The notes under the pieces are model-generated. The model did not search any database. It was given only the letters and a program-made list of their open reading frames with translations, and was not told where the DNA came from. Positions 23,972 to 33,496 of a stretch of 64,000 nucleotides of DNA are shown piece by piece. Made by a program: the position numbers and the translations under genes. Origin of the DNA: Algoriphagus marinus (GTDB lineage Bacteria > Bacteroidota > Bacteroidia > Cytophagales > Cyclobacteriaceae); the NCBI RefSeq assembly GCF_001936475.1, contig NZ_MSPQ01000001.1, positions 434,001-498,000 on the forward strand, in the 5' to 3' direction. Positions within the stretch are counted from its first letter, which is position 1. Every line of letters begins with the position of its first letter.

Positions 23972-24943
23972 ATGTATCAGGAAAAAATAGCAGATGTAAT
24001 TCAGGAAGTAAAGAAAGTAATTGTCGGTCAGGACAAAATGGTCAATCGACTCTTGATTGGTCTTTTCACCAATGGACACATTTTATTAGAAGGTGTACCA
24101 GGCTTGGCAAAAACACTGACTGTAAATACACTGGCAAAAGTTCTTCACTTAGATTTTAACCGAATCCAGTTTACCCCGGATTTGCTTCCGGCCGACTTGA
24201 TTGGAACGATGATTTACAATCAGCAAAACGGAAGCTTTGAAGTGAAAAAAGGCCCGATTTTTTCCAATTTGATTTTGGCTGATGAGGTGAACCGATCTCC
24301 GGCTAAAGTGCAGTCAGCACTTTTGGAAGCCATGCAAGAGAAGCAGGTAACCATCGGAGAGACCACATTTATGTTGGATCGTCCATTCTTAGTCTTGGCA
24401 ACCCAGAACCCAGTAGATCAAGAAGGGACATATCCATTACCTGAAGCTCAGGTCGATCGATTTATGATGAAAGTGCACATTGACTATCCAAGCAAAGCAG
24501 ATGAAATGGAAGTGATGCGAAGAATGGCAAATATGACTTTTAGTTCAGAAGTGAATGCCATGCTCACCAAACAAGACGTATTTGATATCCGAAATGAGAT
24601 CAATGCAGTGAAAATGGCGGAGCCTTTGGAACACTATATCATAGAGTTGGTATTTGCAACGAGATTCCCTGTTCAATACGGTTTGAAGGATGAAGCGAAA
24701 TACATTCAGTTTGGGGTATCTCCTAGAGCGAGTATCAATTTAAACTTGGCATCCAAGGCTGTTGCCTACATGGATGGACGGGATTATGTATTACCTGAGG
24801 ATATCAAAGAGATCGCAGAAGATGTGCTGAATCACCGGATTATTTTGAATTATGAGGCAGAAGCTGATGGAATCAATACGCGGGACCTTGTAAAAATACT
24901 CTTGGAAAAAGTGCCGATTAATAAGTCGGTAACATTGAAGTAA
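23972..24943 (+). CDS. MoxR-family AAA+ ATPase
   Basis: 323 aa. Walker A GVPGLAKT at 41-48, Walker B ILADE at 101-105, the sensor-1 region ATQNP and the C-terminal lid PRASINLNLASKA are all present. MoxR ATPases act as chaperones that mature or assemble other proteins, mostly with a DUF58 protein and von Willebrand A-domain partners encoded next door. Here the gene is followed at once by a terminator and no such partner lies in the window. It is therefore a stand-alone copy, or its partners are elsewhere. The start at 23972 fits the family N-terminus. Confidence 0.93.
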   Translation: MYQEKIADVIQEVKKVIVGQDKMVNRLLIGLFTNGHILLEGVPGLAKTLTVNTLAKVLHLDFNRIQFTPDLLPADLIGTMIYNQQNGSFEVKKGPIFSNLILADEVNRSPAKVQSALLEAMQEKQVTIGETTFMLDRPFLVLATQNPVDQEGTYPLPEAQVDRFMMKVHIDYPSKADEMEVMRRMANMTFSSEVNAMLTKQDVFDIRNEINAVKMAEPLEHYIIELVFATRFPVQYGLKDEAKYIQFGVSPRASINLNLASKAVAYMDGRDYVLPEDIKEIAEDVLNHRIILNYEAEADGINTRDLVKILLEKVPINKSVTLK

Positions 24944-24960
24944 CATAAAAACATGGTTTA

Positions 24961-24990
24961 AAGGGCTGCTACTGAAGCAGCCCTTTTTTT
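24961..24990 (+). terminator. Intrinsic terminator after the MoxR gene
   Basis: GGGCTGCT (24963-24970) and AGCAGCCC (24976-24983) pair around a 5-nt loop, followed by seven T. Confidence 0.93.
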
Positions 24991-25059
24991 ATGTCTTTTT
25001 TATTAATTCAATATTAAATTCTGTTCTGAATTTTAAAAAAAGCATAATTCAGATAATTC

Positions 25060-25088
25060 TTTTGGGGGTATTTATTGCGCCACATTTG
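25060..25088 (+). promoter_or_regulatory. Candidate Bacteroidota-type promoter for the beta-helix lipoprotein/TonB receptor operon
   Basis: TTTTG at 25060-25064 and CACATTTG at 25081-25088 resemble the -33 (TTTG) and -7 (TAnnTTTG) elements of the Bacteroidota housekeeping promoter, although the TA of the -7 element is replaced by CA. The ATG follows about 42 bp later. Spacing is slightly short, so this is tentative. Confidence 0.3.
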
Positions 25089-25130
25089 TATCATCAAATA
25101 GTGCAAAACCACTAGTTCAATAAATATCCA

Positions 25131-26366
25131 ATGAAAAAAGTAAATTCTATTTTAATGATTTTCGCTGCTTCCCTGATAGGGTTCACGAGCTGTATTGAAG
25201 GAAATGATAAACCAGTTATCGATACAGACTTAGATAATAATAGCAGTGTTTTGGTGAATTCAAACATAACTTCAAACACCACTTGGACTACAGGAAAAAC
25301 CTATGTCCTATCAGGAAGAATTTCTGTTACTTCAGGAAATACATTGAAAATCGAACCAGGAGTTGTCATCAAAGGTGAAGTAGGAACTGGCTCAAATGCC
25401 ACAGCATTAGTGATCGCAAGAGGAGCTAAAATTGATGCACAAGGAACTGCTTCATCTCCAATTATTTTTACTACCGTGGCTGACGAAATCGTACCTGGGC
25501 AGATCGCTTCTCCTAATTTGGAGCCAAACCTATCAGGTCTTTGGGGAGGATTGATCATTCTTGGAAATGCAAAAGGTTCTTTTGCTGGGGATGTTACAGA
25601 AATTCAAATTGAAGGTATTCCGCCTTCCGATACTAACGGACTTTACGGAGGTTCAGATGACACAGATAATTCAGGTGTAGTGAAATATATATCAATCCGT
25701 CACGGAGGTGCAAACATCGGAGAAGGAAACGAAATCAATGGTCTTACACTAGGTGCAGTTGGTTCAGGAACAGTTATAGAAAATGTAGAAGTGATTGGCA
25801 ACCAAGATGATGGAATCGAATGGTTTGGTGGAGCAGTAAATGTGAAAAATGCGATCGTATGGAATCCTGGTGATGATGGAATGGATACCGATCAAGCTTG
25901 GTCAGGCACTTTGGATAACTTCATTGTGATTACTGGATCTGAAACAGATCACGCCTTAGAAATTGATGGTCCTGAAGGTTCAGCTATTGCAGGTCACACA
26001 CTGAAGAATGGTACTATCAAAGGTAATAATACTGCGGAGTTTGGTGATTTTAGAGATGGAGCCAGAGGGACTTTTGAAAATCTTTATTTCTTCAATTTTG
26101 CTGATCCGGCTACTACCGAAGGAAGAGGAGACTTGTCTATATCTGGTGATAAGTCAATCGCAAACTTCGCTGATGGCTCACTTAAATTCATCAAGTTAGA
26201 AGCTACGCTAGCCCAAGGGGTTTCACTTAGCACAGTATTCAAAGGAGGAACAGTTGCTTCAGCTACAGAAGTGGCTGCTGAAGCAAACACAGTAGGAGCA
26301 AATAAGGCTGCATTCGCGACTTGGTCTTGGGCTGCAGTAAGTGGACAATTAACAGACTTAAAATAA
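25131..26366 (+). CDS. Surface lipoprotein with right-handed beta-helix-like repeats
   Basis: 411 aa with a lipoprotein signal ending at C21 (GFTSC). The mature part starts with a Ser/Asn-rich stretch and then a repetitive beta-helix-like body: TLKIEPGVVIKGEVG, GAKIDAQGTASSPIIFT, GGLIILGNAKG, VEVIGNQDDGIEWFGGAV, typical of pectate-lyase-like or T9SS-associated right-handed helices. No catalytic residues are evident. This family often stands beside a TonB-dependent receptor with a CarboxypepD_reg domain, as here (77 bp apart), and has no proven role. Automatic annotations sometimes call it a multidrug transporter, which is not supported. Confidence 0.75.
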   Translation: MKKVNSILMIFAASLIGFTSCIEGNDKPVIDTDLDNNSSVLVNSNITSNTTWTTGKTYVLSGRISVTSGNTLKIEPGVVIKGEVGTGSNATALVIARGAKIDAQGTASSPIIFTTVADEIVPGQIASPNLEPNLSGLWGGLIILGNAKGSFAGDVTEIQIEGIPPSDTNGLYGGSDDTDNSGVVKYISIRHGGANIGEGNEINGLTLGAVGSGTVIENVEVIGNQDDGIEWFGGAVNVKNAIVWNPGDDGMDTDQAWSGTLDNFIVITGSETDHALEIDGPEGSAIAGHTLKNGTIKGNNTAEFGDFRDGARGTFENLYFFNFADPATTEGRGDLSISGDKSIANFADGSLKFIKLEATLAQGVSLSTVFKGGTVASATEVAAEANTVGANKAAFATWSWAAVSGQLTDLK

Positions 26367-26442
26367 CGATTATTTAGTACAAAGGGGAGGAAGATCTCGC
26401 AAGGAAACTTCCTCCTCTTCTCTATTAAAATTCAATTGCTGT

Positions 26443-29346
26443 ATGAAAAACAAATCAAACAAAGTATTCATGAAAAGGACCTTGGTTATCGTCCTAGTGG
26501 TACTTTCACAAATTATCGCAGGATTTGCATTCGCTCAAAAAGGAACCATCAGAGGAACCATTTTTGAGGAAGGAACTGGTGAGCCTCTATTTGGAGTCTC
26601 TGTTCTTGTCAAAGAAACCTCAACTGGTGCGATCACTGATTTTGATGGAAAATTTGAAATTCAAGTTGAACCAGGATCTTATACCCTTCAGATCTCTTAC
26701 ATTTCTTACGCCACTGTAGATCTTACTGGTGTAGAAGTGAAAGCAGGAGAAACAAATGTTCTTAATGACATTCTGATGGCTGAGGAAGCATCAGAACTTG
26801 AGACTGTAACCATTGCAGCATCTGCAATTCGTACTACAGAATCAGCATTGATGTCAGTGAAAAGAAATGCTGCTAATCTACTGGATGGTATATCAGCAAG
26901 CACATTCCGTCAAATTGGTGATGGAGACGCTGCTTCCGCTGTAAAAAGAGTTACAGGGGTCTCCATTGAAGGAGGGAAATACATTTACGTAAGAGGTCTT
27001 GGAGATCGATATACTAAGACTGTATTAAATGGAGTTGATATTCCAGGACTTGATCCTGATAGAAACTCTATCCAAATGGATATTTTCCCAACAAATGTGA
27101 TCGATAATATCATAGTGTCTAAGTCGTTTACCGCAGAGCTTCCAGCTGATTTCACTGGAGGAGTTGTGGATATTGAGACCAAGGAATTTCCAGAAGAAAA
27201 ATCAATGAAGTTGAGCTTGAGTGGTGGAATTAACCCTTCAATGCACTTCAACTCAAATTATTTGAAATATGATGGTGGAAATACCGATTGGTTAGGATTT
27301 GACAATGGTACACGCGCTATTCCAACTGATGGAAGAACTGACATCCCTCAGTATGGTGATGCAGTAGGTAATCCAAATGGACCAAAAGGTCAAGAGTATC
27401 AGCAGATCCTAGGAGGATTTAATAAAACCTTGGGAGGATACAGAAGTAATAGTTTGATGGATATGGGTTTGAGTTTCTCTTTAGGAAATCAAATCGCAAG
27501 ATCAAGAGCAACTTGGGGATATAATTTTGCTTTCACTTATAAGAATGAGACAGAATTTTATCAAGATGCAGAATTTAACCTTTATGCTAAGCCAAGAGAG
27601 TCCAATGCTACTGAGCTTGAAGCTTTAGAAAGACAAAAAGGTGATTATGGAGTGAATAACGTATTGTTAGGTGGATTAGCAGGAATCGCTTTGAAGACTG
27701 ATAAATCAAAATTCAAATTGAATTTCATGCACCTCCAGAATGGTGAATCAAAAGCCGGTGAGTTTGATTTCGTAAATACTAACCTAGGTGCAAATTTCGA
27801 AGCAAAACAATACAATCTTGAATATAGCCAGAGAGCATTGACAAGTATCCTATTGGGAGGAACTCATTACATTAATGGAAGAGACTGGGAAGTAAACTGG
27901 AAACTAGCTCCGACTAGATCTACCATTGAAGATCCGGATATACGATTCACAAGATTTAGAGTGCCTGAAAATACAATCTCTACTGAGGTAGGTCTTCCTG
28001 CTAGAATCTGGAGAAACCTTGAAGAGTACAGTGTGGTAGGTAAATTGGATATTGCTCGAGCAACATCTCTTTTCCAGAGAGAAGCTAAAGTGAAGTTTGG
28101 AACAAACTATGTTTTCAAATACAGAGACTTTGATATCCAAAGCTTTCAGTTTGCTACTGGTAATACTGTATTTACTGGGGATCCAAATGAAATCCTATTG
28201 GATGAAAACCTTTTTGCCGCAGATAATAGAAACGGAGTAAGATACAATGCGGATTTTATTCCAATCAATCCTAATAAATATGAGTCATTCGCGACTAATA
28301 TTGCTGGATATGGATCCTTGGAAACGAATCCTGCTGCAAACCTGAAAGCTATTGTTGGTTTGAGAGTGGAGCAATTCAACCAATTCTATACTGGAACCAA
28401 CCAAACTGGAACAATCAATTATGATTTGGTTACCATGTTGGATGATTTGGACTTCTTTCCTACTGTCAACTTGATATACAATTTGAAAGAAAAGCAGAAT
28501 TTGAGATTCTCTGCGTCTAGAACTATTGCCAGACCATCTTTCAAAGAATTGTCATATGCTGAAATTTTAGACCCAATCACTGGAAGAACCTTTATCGGGG
28601 GACTTTATCCAGAGACTACCAATGGAGGTTCTGAAGTGCTTTGGGATGGGAATTTGGTTTCTACTCGAATCAATAATTTTGATGTGAGATGGGAAGCATT
28701 CCAGGAAAGAGGTCAAATGTTCTCTGTGAGTGCATTCTACAAAACATTTGATAAGCCGATTGAAATGGTTCAATTCCTTTCTGATCCAGGTGCATTCCAA
28801 CCAAGAAATGTGGGAAATGGAACAGTCGCTGGTTTGGAGTTTGAGTTTAGAAAGTCATTGAAATTTATTGCTCCAAAACTTGAAAACTTCAATTGGAATA
28901 CGAACGTGACTGTGACGAACTCTCAGATCAAAATGTCTGAATCAGAATTCAGATCAAGAACTTTGACAGCTAGAGAAGGACAGGAAATAAAAGATACTAG
29001 AGATATGGCAGGTCAAGCTCCATACATTATCAATACAGGTTTGAGCTACCAATCATTTGTGAATGGTCTTGAAGCGGGTGTATTCTATAATGTTCAGGGA
29101 CCTACTTTAAACCTTGTAGGTTTCGGAAACAGAACAGATACCTACACTGTTCCTTTCCATAGCTTAAACTTGAATATCAATAAATCCTTTGGTGCAGATG
29201 AGCGGATTCAAGCTGGATTTGGTATCCAAAATATGCTGAACGACAAAAGAGAATTGGTATTCCAGTCTTACGAGGCTCAAGACCAAATCTTTACAAGATT
29301 AGCTCCTGGGGTGAAAATGACATTTAGAGTGGCATTCTCATTCTAA
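26443..29346 (+). CDS. TonB-dependent receptor with N-terminal CarboxypepD_reg-like domain
   Basis: 967 aa. A signal peptide (MKRTLVIVLVVLSQIIAGFA from M10, cut near FAQ) is followed by a carboxypeptidase regulatory-like domain (about 35-120), a plug (AASAVKRVTGVSIEGGKYIY, RGLGDRYTKTVLNGVDIPGL) and a barrel ending MTFRVAFSF. It lacks the SusC signature, so it belongs to the other large Bacteroidota receptor group. The upstream beta-helix lipoprotein is probably its surface partner; the ligand is unknown. Starts at 26443 or 26470 (M10); the latter begins the signal peptide more directly. A strong bidirectional terminator follows. Confidence 0.93.
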   Translation: MKNKSNKVFMKRTLVIVLVVLSQIIAGFAFAQKGTIRGTIFEEGTGEPLFGVSVLVKETSTGAITDFDGKFEIQVEPGSYTLQISYISYATVDLTGVEVKAGETNVLNDILMAEEASELETVTIAASAIRTTESALMSVKRNAANLLDGISASTFRQIGDGDAASAVKRVTGVSIEGGKYIYVRGLGDRYTKTVLNGVDIPGLDPDRNSIQMDIFPTNVIDNIIVSKSFTAELPADFTGGVVDIETKEFPEEKSMKLSLSGGINPSMHFNSNYLKYDGGNTDWLGFDNGTRAIPTDGRTDIPQYGDAVGNPNGPKGQEYQQILGGFNKTLGGYRSNSLMDMGLSFSLGNQIARSRATWGYNFAFTYKNETEFYQDAEFNLYAKPRESNATELEALERQKGDYGVNNVLLGGLAGIALKTDKSKFKLNFMHLQNGESKAGEFDFVNTNLGANFEAKQYNLEYSQRALTSILLGGTHYINGRDWEVNWKLAPTRSTIEDPDIRFTRFRVPENTISTEVGLPARIWRNLEEYSVVGKLDIARATSLFQREAKVKFGTNYVFKYRDFDIQSFQFATGNTVFTGDPNEILLDENLFAADNRNGVRYNADFIPINPNKYESFATNIAGYGSLETNPAANLKAIVGLRVEQFNQFYTGTNQTGTINYDLVTMLDDLDFFPTVNLIYNLKEKQNLRFSASRTIARPSFKELSYAEILDPITGRTFIGGLYPETTNGGSEVLWDGNLVSTRINNFDVRWEAFQERGQMFSVSAFYKTFDKPIEMVQFLSDPGAFQPRNVGNGTVAGLEFEFRKSLKFIAPKLENFNWNTNVTVTNSQIKMSESEFRSRTLTAREGQEIKDTRDMAGQAPYIINTGLSYQSFVNGLEAGVFYNVQGPTLNLVGFGNRTDTYTVPFHSLNLNINKSFGADERIQAGFGIQNMLNDKRELVFQSYEAQDQIFTRLAPGVKMTFRVAFSF

Positions 29347-29372
29347 TCAATAGTACAACCACAGTGAAAATG

Positions 29373-29399
29373 GCCCCCAAGCAGTTGGGGGCTTTTTTT
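29373..29399. terminator. Bidirectional intrinsic terminator
   Basis: GCCCCCAA (29373-29380) pairs with TTGGGGGC (29385-29392) around GCAG, then seven T (29393-29399). It lies between the TonB receptor and the convergent cupin gene. Confidence 0.93.
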
Positions 29400-29880
29400 A
29401 TGTCAATTGCTTAATAATCTCTGAATGATTTGGGAAATCCTGAAGTAATTCTTCTGGGCCGAAAAGCTTAAAATCTTTGAAATCAAATCCTGGTGCGACG
29501 ACACAGGAAACTAAAGCATAACCATTTTGCTCTTCAATGCTGCTGCCAAAAATTGTATTCGCCGGAACAAGATGATAAGGTTTGGATTTTTCGGAAAGCG
29601 GACCAAGTTCCAATTTTTCATGGCCTTGATTATTTAGCAAATGAATAGTCAAGCAACTTCCTTCATGAAAATACCAATGCTCGTCGCTTCTTATCCTGTG
29701 AAACCTACTCACGCGATCAGCTGTCAATAAAAAGTAGATAGAGGTCATCAGGTTTCTATCGCCAGCCTTTGTGGGAATCGATTCCTGAGAATGGTAAGTT
29801 TCTTTATAAGACCCACCCTCAGGATGCGGCAAAAGCTCAAGATTTTGTACAAGGAAATTGACTCGATCCCCGTTTCCCAT
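29398..29880 (-). CDS. Cupin domain protein (DUF985/Cupin_5)
   Basis: 160 aa. The cupin motif is visible as FHRIRSDEHWYFHEG with the histidine and glutamate ligands and VPANTIFGSSIEE in the second half. HPEGGSYKETY near the N-terminus is characteristic of DUF985 proteins. The family has no proven function; a small-molecule-binding or isomerase role is possible. It ends beside the shared terminator, and its start lies 6 bp after the wecB stop, so the two are probably one operon. Confidence 0.88.
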   Translation of the reverse strand: MGNGDRVNFLVQNLELLPHPEGGSYKETYHSQESIPTKAGDRNLMTSIYFLLTADRVSRFHRIRSDEHWYFHEGSCLTIHLLNNQGHEKLELGPLSEKSKPYHLVPANTIFGSSIEEQNGYALVSCVVAPGFDFKDFKLFGPEELLQDFPNHSEIIKQLT

Positions 29881-29886
29881 GCTAGA

Positions 29887-30981
29887 TCAGGAATAAGACT
29901 CAATCAAAATATCCACGATTCGCTCAGCCGTTTTCCCATCCCACATTGGAATTCCTTGATACTGCTTCCAGGTACCCGCCATGATTTTTTCGAGGTATGG
30001 CTTAAGCTTAGCGGGATCAGTTCCAGCGAGCTCATTGGTACCCAAGTGTATGGTTTCGGCTCTTTCTGTATTGTCTCGAAGCGTGACACAAGGAACATTC
30101 ATCACAGAAGCCTCTTCAGTAATTCCTCCTGAATCAGTGATTACACCTTTTGCATTTTTGACTAGGTAGTTGAACTCCAAATATCCCAAAGGATCGCTCA
30201 TAAGTAGATTTGGAGCATCTATACCAAGGGATTGTAGATTTTTTGCTGTTCTTGGATGAACAGGGAAAATAATTGGGAGACCTTTAGTTCCTTCTAAAAT
30301 TGCATCAATCATGGCTTTAAGCTTATGCTCTTGATCCACATTTGCAGGGCGATGCATGGTCATTACGAAGTATTGACCCGGTTCTAGATTTTCAAAAATT
30401 TTGCCTTCAGGCTTTTGAAATCTAGGCATCTGAGCCATTAGCGTATCGATCATTGTATTCCCCACATAGTGGATTTTGTCCTCTGCAAAACCACTTTTTC
30501 TCAAGTTGGCATTAGCAATTTCTGAGGTGGTGAAAAAATGATCCGTAATGCTATCTGTTACCATTCTGTTGATCTCTTCAGGCATGGTCAAGTCTCCGGA
30601 GCGAATTCCGCCTTCCACATGGGCAACATCGATTTGAAGCTTTTTTGCCGCTATAGAACAAGCTAAAGTGCTAGTTACATCACCGACAACTATCACAATG
30701 TCAGGGCGATTTTCCAGAAGTTCTTTTTCGAAAGCAACCATGATGGCAGCAGTTTGCTCTGCTTGTGTACCACCACCACCACCAAGATTTGCATCTGGTT
30801 CAGGAATATTAAGTTGCTCAAAGAAGTCTCCAGACATCTTTTTATCATAATGCTGTCCGGTGTGTACAAGTCGAAAGTTTACATCAAACCCCTCTTTTTG
30901 TTTTTTCTGAAGTTGGTGAATGATGGGTGCAATTTTCATGAAATTTGGTCGTGCACCGGCGACGATAGTAAAAATAGCCAT
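29887..30981 (-). CDS. wecB: UDP-N-acetylglucosamine 2-epimerase (non-hydrolysing)
   Basis: 364 aa from the ATG at 30981, where MAIFTIVAGARPNFMKIAPI begins, the canonical N-terminus; the upstream extension is discarded. HTGQHYDKKMS, VVGDVTSTLA, HVEGGIRSGDLTMPEEINR and TDSGGITEEA are all conserved family motifs. It converts UDP-GlcNAc to UDP-ManNAc in the cytoplasm, a precursor of surface polysaccharides and glycans, and fits the Wzi-like gene nearby. It seems paired with the downstream cupin gene. Its 5' side is divergent from the lipoprotein at 31117. Confidence 0.95.
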   Translation of the reverse strand: MAIFTIVAGARPNFMKIAPIIHQLQKKQKEGFDVNFRLVHTGQHYDKKMSGDFFEQLNIPEPDANLGGGGGTQAEQTAAIMVAFEKELLENRPDIVIVVGDVTSTLACSIAAKKLQIDVAHVEGGIRSGDLTMPEEINRMVTDSITDHFFTTSEIANANLRKSGFAEDKIHYVGNTMIDTLMAQMPRFQKPEGKIFENLEPGQYFVMTMHRPANVDQEHKLKAMIDAILEGTKGLPIIFPVHPRTAKNLQSLGIDAPNLLMSDPLGYLEFNYLVKNAKGVITDSGGITEEASVMNVPCVTLRDNTERAETIHLGTNELAGTDPAKLKPYLEKIMAGTWKQYQGIPMWDGKTAERIVDILIESYS

Positions 30982-31116
30982 GTAAATTCTGTTAGTATGG
31001 TAAAAGTAACAAATTAAATTTTGGACTCTGTCCAATTTGCTCCCTTTTGTTTATTCTCTTTTGGATGGTTTTTCGTTATTTTGCAGTTATTCTTTTCCTC
31101 AATAGACAAAAAATAA

Positions 31117-31782
31117 ATGGGTTTTAATAGTTGGCAGCGTGGTAGGACAGCCCTTGTTTTAATAATTTCACTTTTTGCTTTATCCTCCTGTTCAGATACC
31201 CTTGAATCTGAACGAGTCGTGTATTCTAATGATTTTTCCACACTTGATTTGGCAGGGTTTGAAAATGGAAAGCTTTTTGTATTCCAGAACGACACGGTGG
31301 CTGGTTTTTATCATAATGAGGAAATAGCAGTTAATCTAGACGACCTTCCGTCTCACAACCTATTAAAAATTACGATCGATATTCTGATTCATGATAGCTG
31401 GGATGGGAATCCTGATGACGGAATCGGAGGACCTGATTATTGGTTTTTTGGGATAGATAATGAAGAAATTTTCAGAACTACATTTTCAAATTCTCCTTGC
31501 GAATCCACATACTGTTTGTATCAATCTTATCCTGATTCATATTTTAGGCAAAATAGGCCGAAGACTGATGCAGTGAAGAGCAATATGCCGGGATTGTGTC
31601 TTTTTGGTGCCTTTGAAAATTATACTACCCGTTACAGTATTTCCAAAATCGTAGAACATCAGAATTCGAACGTGAGAATATACATGAATTCAGATCTTTT
31701 GGCGACGAACTCACCCGATCCCGTTTGCGACGAATCTTGGTCATTGGCAGGTATCACCGTTGAAGCTTTAATTTTGAAATGA
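31117..31782 (+). CDS. Putative lipoprotein, unknown function, coupled to the Wzi-like gene
   Basis: 221 aa with a lipoprotein signal ending at C25 (LFALSSC). The body is acidic and beta-rich (VVYSNDFSTLDLAGFENG at the start; IDILIHDSWDGNPDDGIGGP in the middle) and has paired cysteines (CESTYC) and a CDESW segment near the end. This may be a carbohydrate-binding (laminin G/concanavalin-like) fold, but the sequence does not prove it. Its stop overlaps the next start by 4 bp (ATGA), so the two proteins are translationally coupled and probably act together at the cell surface. Confidence 0.7.
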   Translation: MGFNSWQRGRTALVLIISLFALSSCSDTLESERVVYSNDFSTLDLAGFENGKLFVFQNDTVAGFYHNEEIAVNLDDLPSHNLLKITIDILIHDSWDGNPDDGIGGPDYWFFGIDNEEIFRTTFSNSPCESTYCLYQSYPDSYFRQNRPKTDAVKSNMPGLCLFGAFENYTTRYSISKIVEHQNSNVRIYMNSDLLATNSPDPVCDESWSLAGITVEALILK

Positions 31783-33482
31783 TGAATAGAAATAAAGTAT
31801 TTAGTCTATTCCTCCTTGCATTTTTAATGTTTGGACTTCTTCCGAAAGTCTTTTCTCAGACTATTTCTTTGGGAACTCCAGTTTTGGATGACTACCTCCG
31901 ACGAGCTCAACTTTTGGGAAATATTGATTCTACATCTTCTTTCATGATAAGGCCGCTATATCCTGTAGATGCATTTGGGGTGAAAAATGGCTTTGATTTA
32001 GACAGTTCAATAGTAGACTTTGATAATTCAGTTTTTCACAGAAGATTTGGTCCTGAAGGTCAAGTTAAATTCTTAACAATGCCTGCCACCTATCGATTGC
32101 AATACAATTCAACGTATGCATTCGGGGTGAATGATGGGGCATTTATTCCGAATCGGGGATTTCAAAATATAATTAGTGCAGGTGCCTATGCGGAATACAA
32201 GGGTTTTAGTTTTCAGCTCCAGCCAGAGCTGTTAATGGCTCAAAATAAGGATTACCTGGGATTCCCTATTGAGCACCAAGCGACGATTCTATTTTATTAT
32301 GAGTACATGAATCGTATCGATACACCGGAACGATTTGGGACGGGAGCCTATAACAAGTTATTTATGGGCCAGTCAAGTTTACGGTATAATTTCAAAGAGT
32401 ATTCGATCGGAATTTCTACAGAAAACCTATGGTGGGGTCCGGGCAGACGCAATTCTCTTTTGTTAGGAAATAATGCACCAGGATTCCTACATTTCACGGC
32501 TAACACCAGAAAACCAGTAGAAACAAAAATCGGATCATTTGAAGGCCAAGTCATTGCTGGATTTTTGAAGTCCTCTAGCTATTTGCCTCCATGGCCTGAT
32601 TATAACATCCAGGAAAATCCAGTCTACATTCCAAAACAAGCTGATGGAAATAGATTTCTTTCTGGTATTGTATTTACCTATCAGCCTAAGTGGGTCCCGG
32701 GACTCTTTCTGGGATATGGCTCAACCAATCACCTTTATCGAGATGATATCACTGATTTTGCTGATGTGCTTCCGATTTTTAATGGTCGAAAAGGATCGGA
32801 TAACATTTATGACCCAATCCGGGATAAGCGACAACAATTCAGCTCAGGGTATTTCAGATGGCTAAGTCCGGAAGGTCACTTTGAATTTTATGGGGAATAC
32901 GGAACTAGAGGAAACAGCAGAAGATTAGGCGACTTCATAATTACTCCGGAGTCCGGAAGAGGATTTACATTCGGGTTTTCCCATTTGATGGATTTGAATA
33001 AACCTGGACACTATCTTCAGATCAGTTCAGAGATGACTCAGACCGGACAGACTATAAGAGATGATATCAGAAGCTTGAAGACTTGGTACATTCATGATCA
33101 TGTCCGTCATGGTTACACTCATAACGGGCAGGTGCTTGGTGTAGGAAATGGGCCTGCAAGTAATCAGATCTTTGTGGAGTTTGCATGGGTTCACAAGATG
33201 AATCGAATCGGTTTTCAAGTAGAGCGAATCGTCTATAATCTGGACTTTTATTATTATCGATATGAAGCCTCTAAGGACTTTAGAAACAAATATGTGGATC
33301 TAGTCCCTTCTTTTATAGCAGATTGGCAATTTGGAAACATCTTGGTAAATGCGAGAATGCAATATGTAAATACACTGAACTACATGTGGTTTTTAGAAAA
33401 TCAACCTGACCAATATTTTGTACCAGGTTATGACAGGAGAAATTTTGTAGGGCAGGTAGGGCTAACCTATTTATTCAAATAA
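31779..33482 (+). CDS. Capsule assembly Wzi-like outer-membrane beta-barrel protein
   Basis: 567 aa. Signal peptide (KVFSLFLLAFLMFGLL, cut near VFSQ), then GTPVLDDYLRRAQLLG and a barrel with ENLWWGPGRRNSLLLGNNAP, the WWGPG-type motif of Wzi/Caps_assemb_Wzi proteins, and late aromatic strands ending VGLTYLFK. Wzi proteins bind and attach capsule or exopolysaccharide at the outer membrane. The family match is good but based on pattern only. Coupled to the upstream lipoprotein, with wecB divergent next to it, so this forms a polysaccharide surface module. The FKBP gene follows 14 bp later. Confidence 0.78.
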   Translation: MMNRNKVFSLFLLAFLMFGLLPKVFSQTISLGTPVLDDYLRRAQLLGNIDSTSSFMIRPLYPVDAFGVKNGFDLDSSIVDFDNSVFHRRFGPEGQVKFLTMPATYRLQYNSTYAFGVNDGAFIPNRGFQNIISAGAYAEYKGFSFQLQPELLMAQNKDYLGFPIEHQATILFYYEYMNRIDTPERFGTGAYNKLFMGQSSLRYNFKEYSIGISTENLWWGPGRRNSLLLGNNAPGFLHFTANTRKPVETKIGSFEGQVIAGFLKSSSYLPPWPDYNIQENPVYIPKQADGNRFLSGIVFTYQPKWVPGLFLGYGSTNHLYRDDITDFADVLPIFNGRKGSDNIYDPIRDKRQQFSSGYFRWLSPEGHFEFYGEYGTRGNSRRLGDFIITPESGRGFTFGFSHLMDLNKPGHYLQISSEMTQTGQTIRDDIRSLKTWYIHDHVRHGYTHNGQVLGVGNGPASNQIFVEFAWVHKMNRIGFQVERIVYNLDFYYYRYEASKDFRNKYVDLVPSFIADWQFGNILVNARMQYVNTLNYMWFLENQPDQYFVPGYDRRNFVGQVGLTYLFK

Positions 33483-33496
33483 CTCTTCTTTAGACT

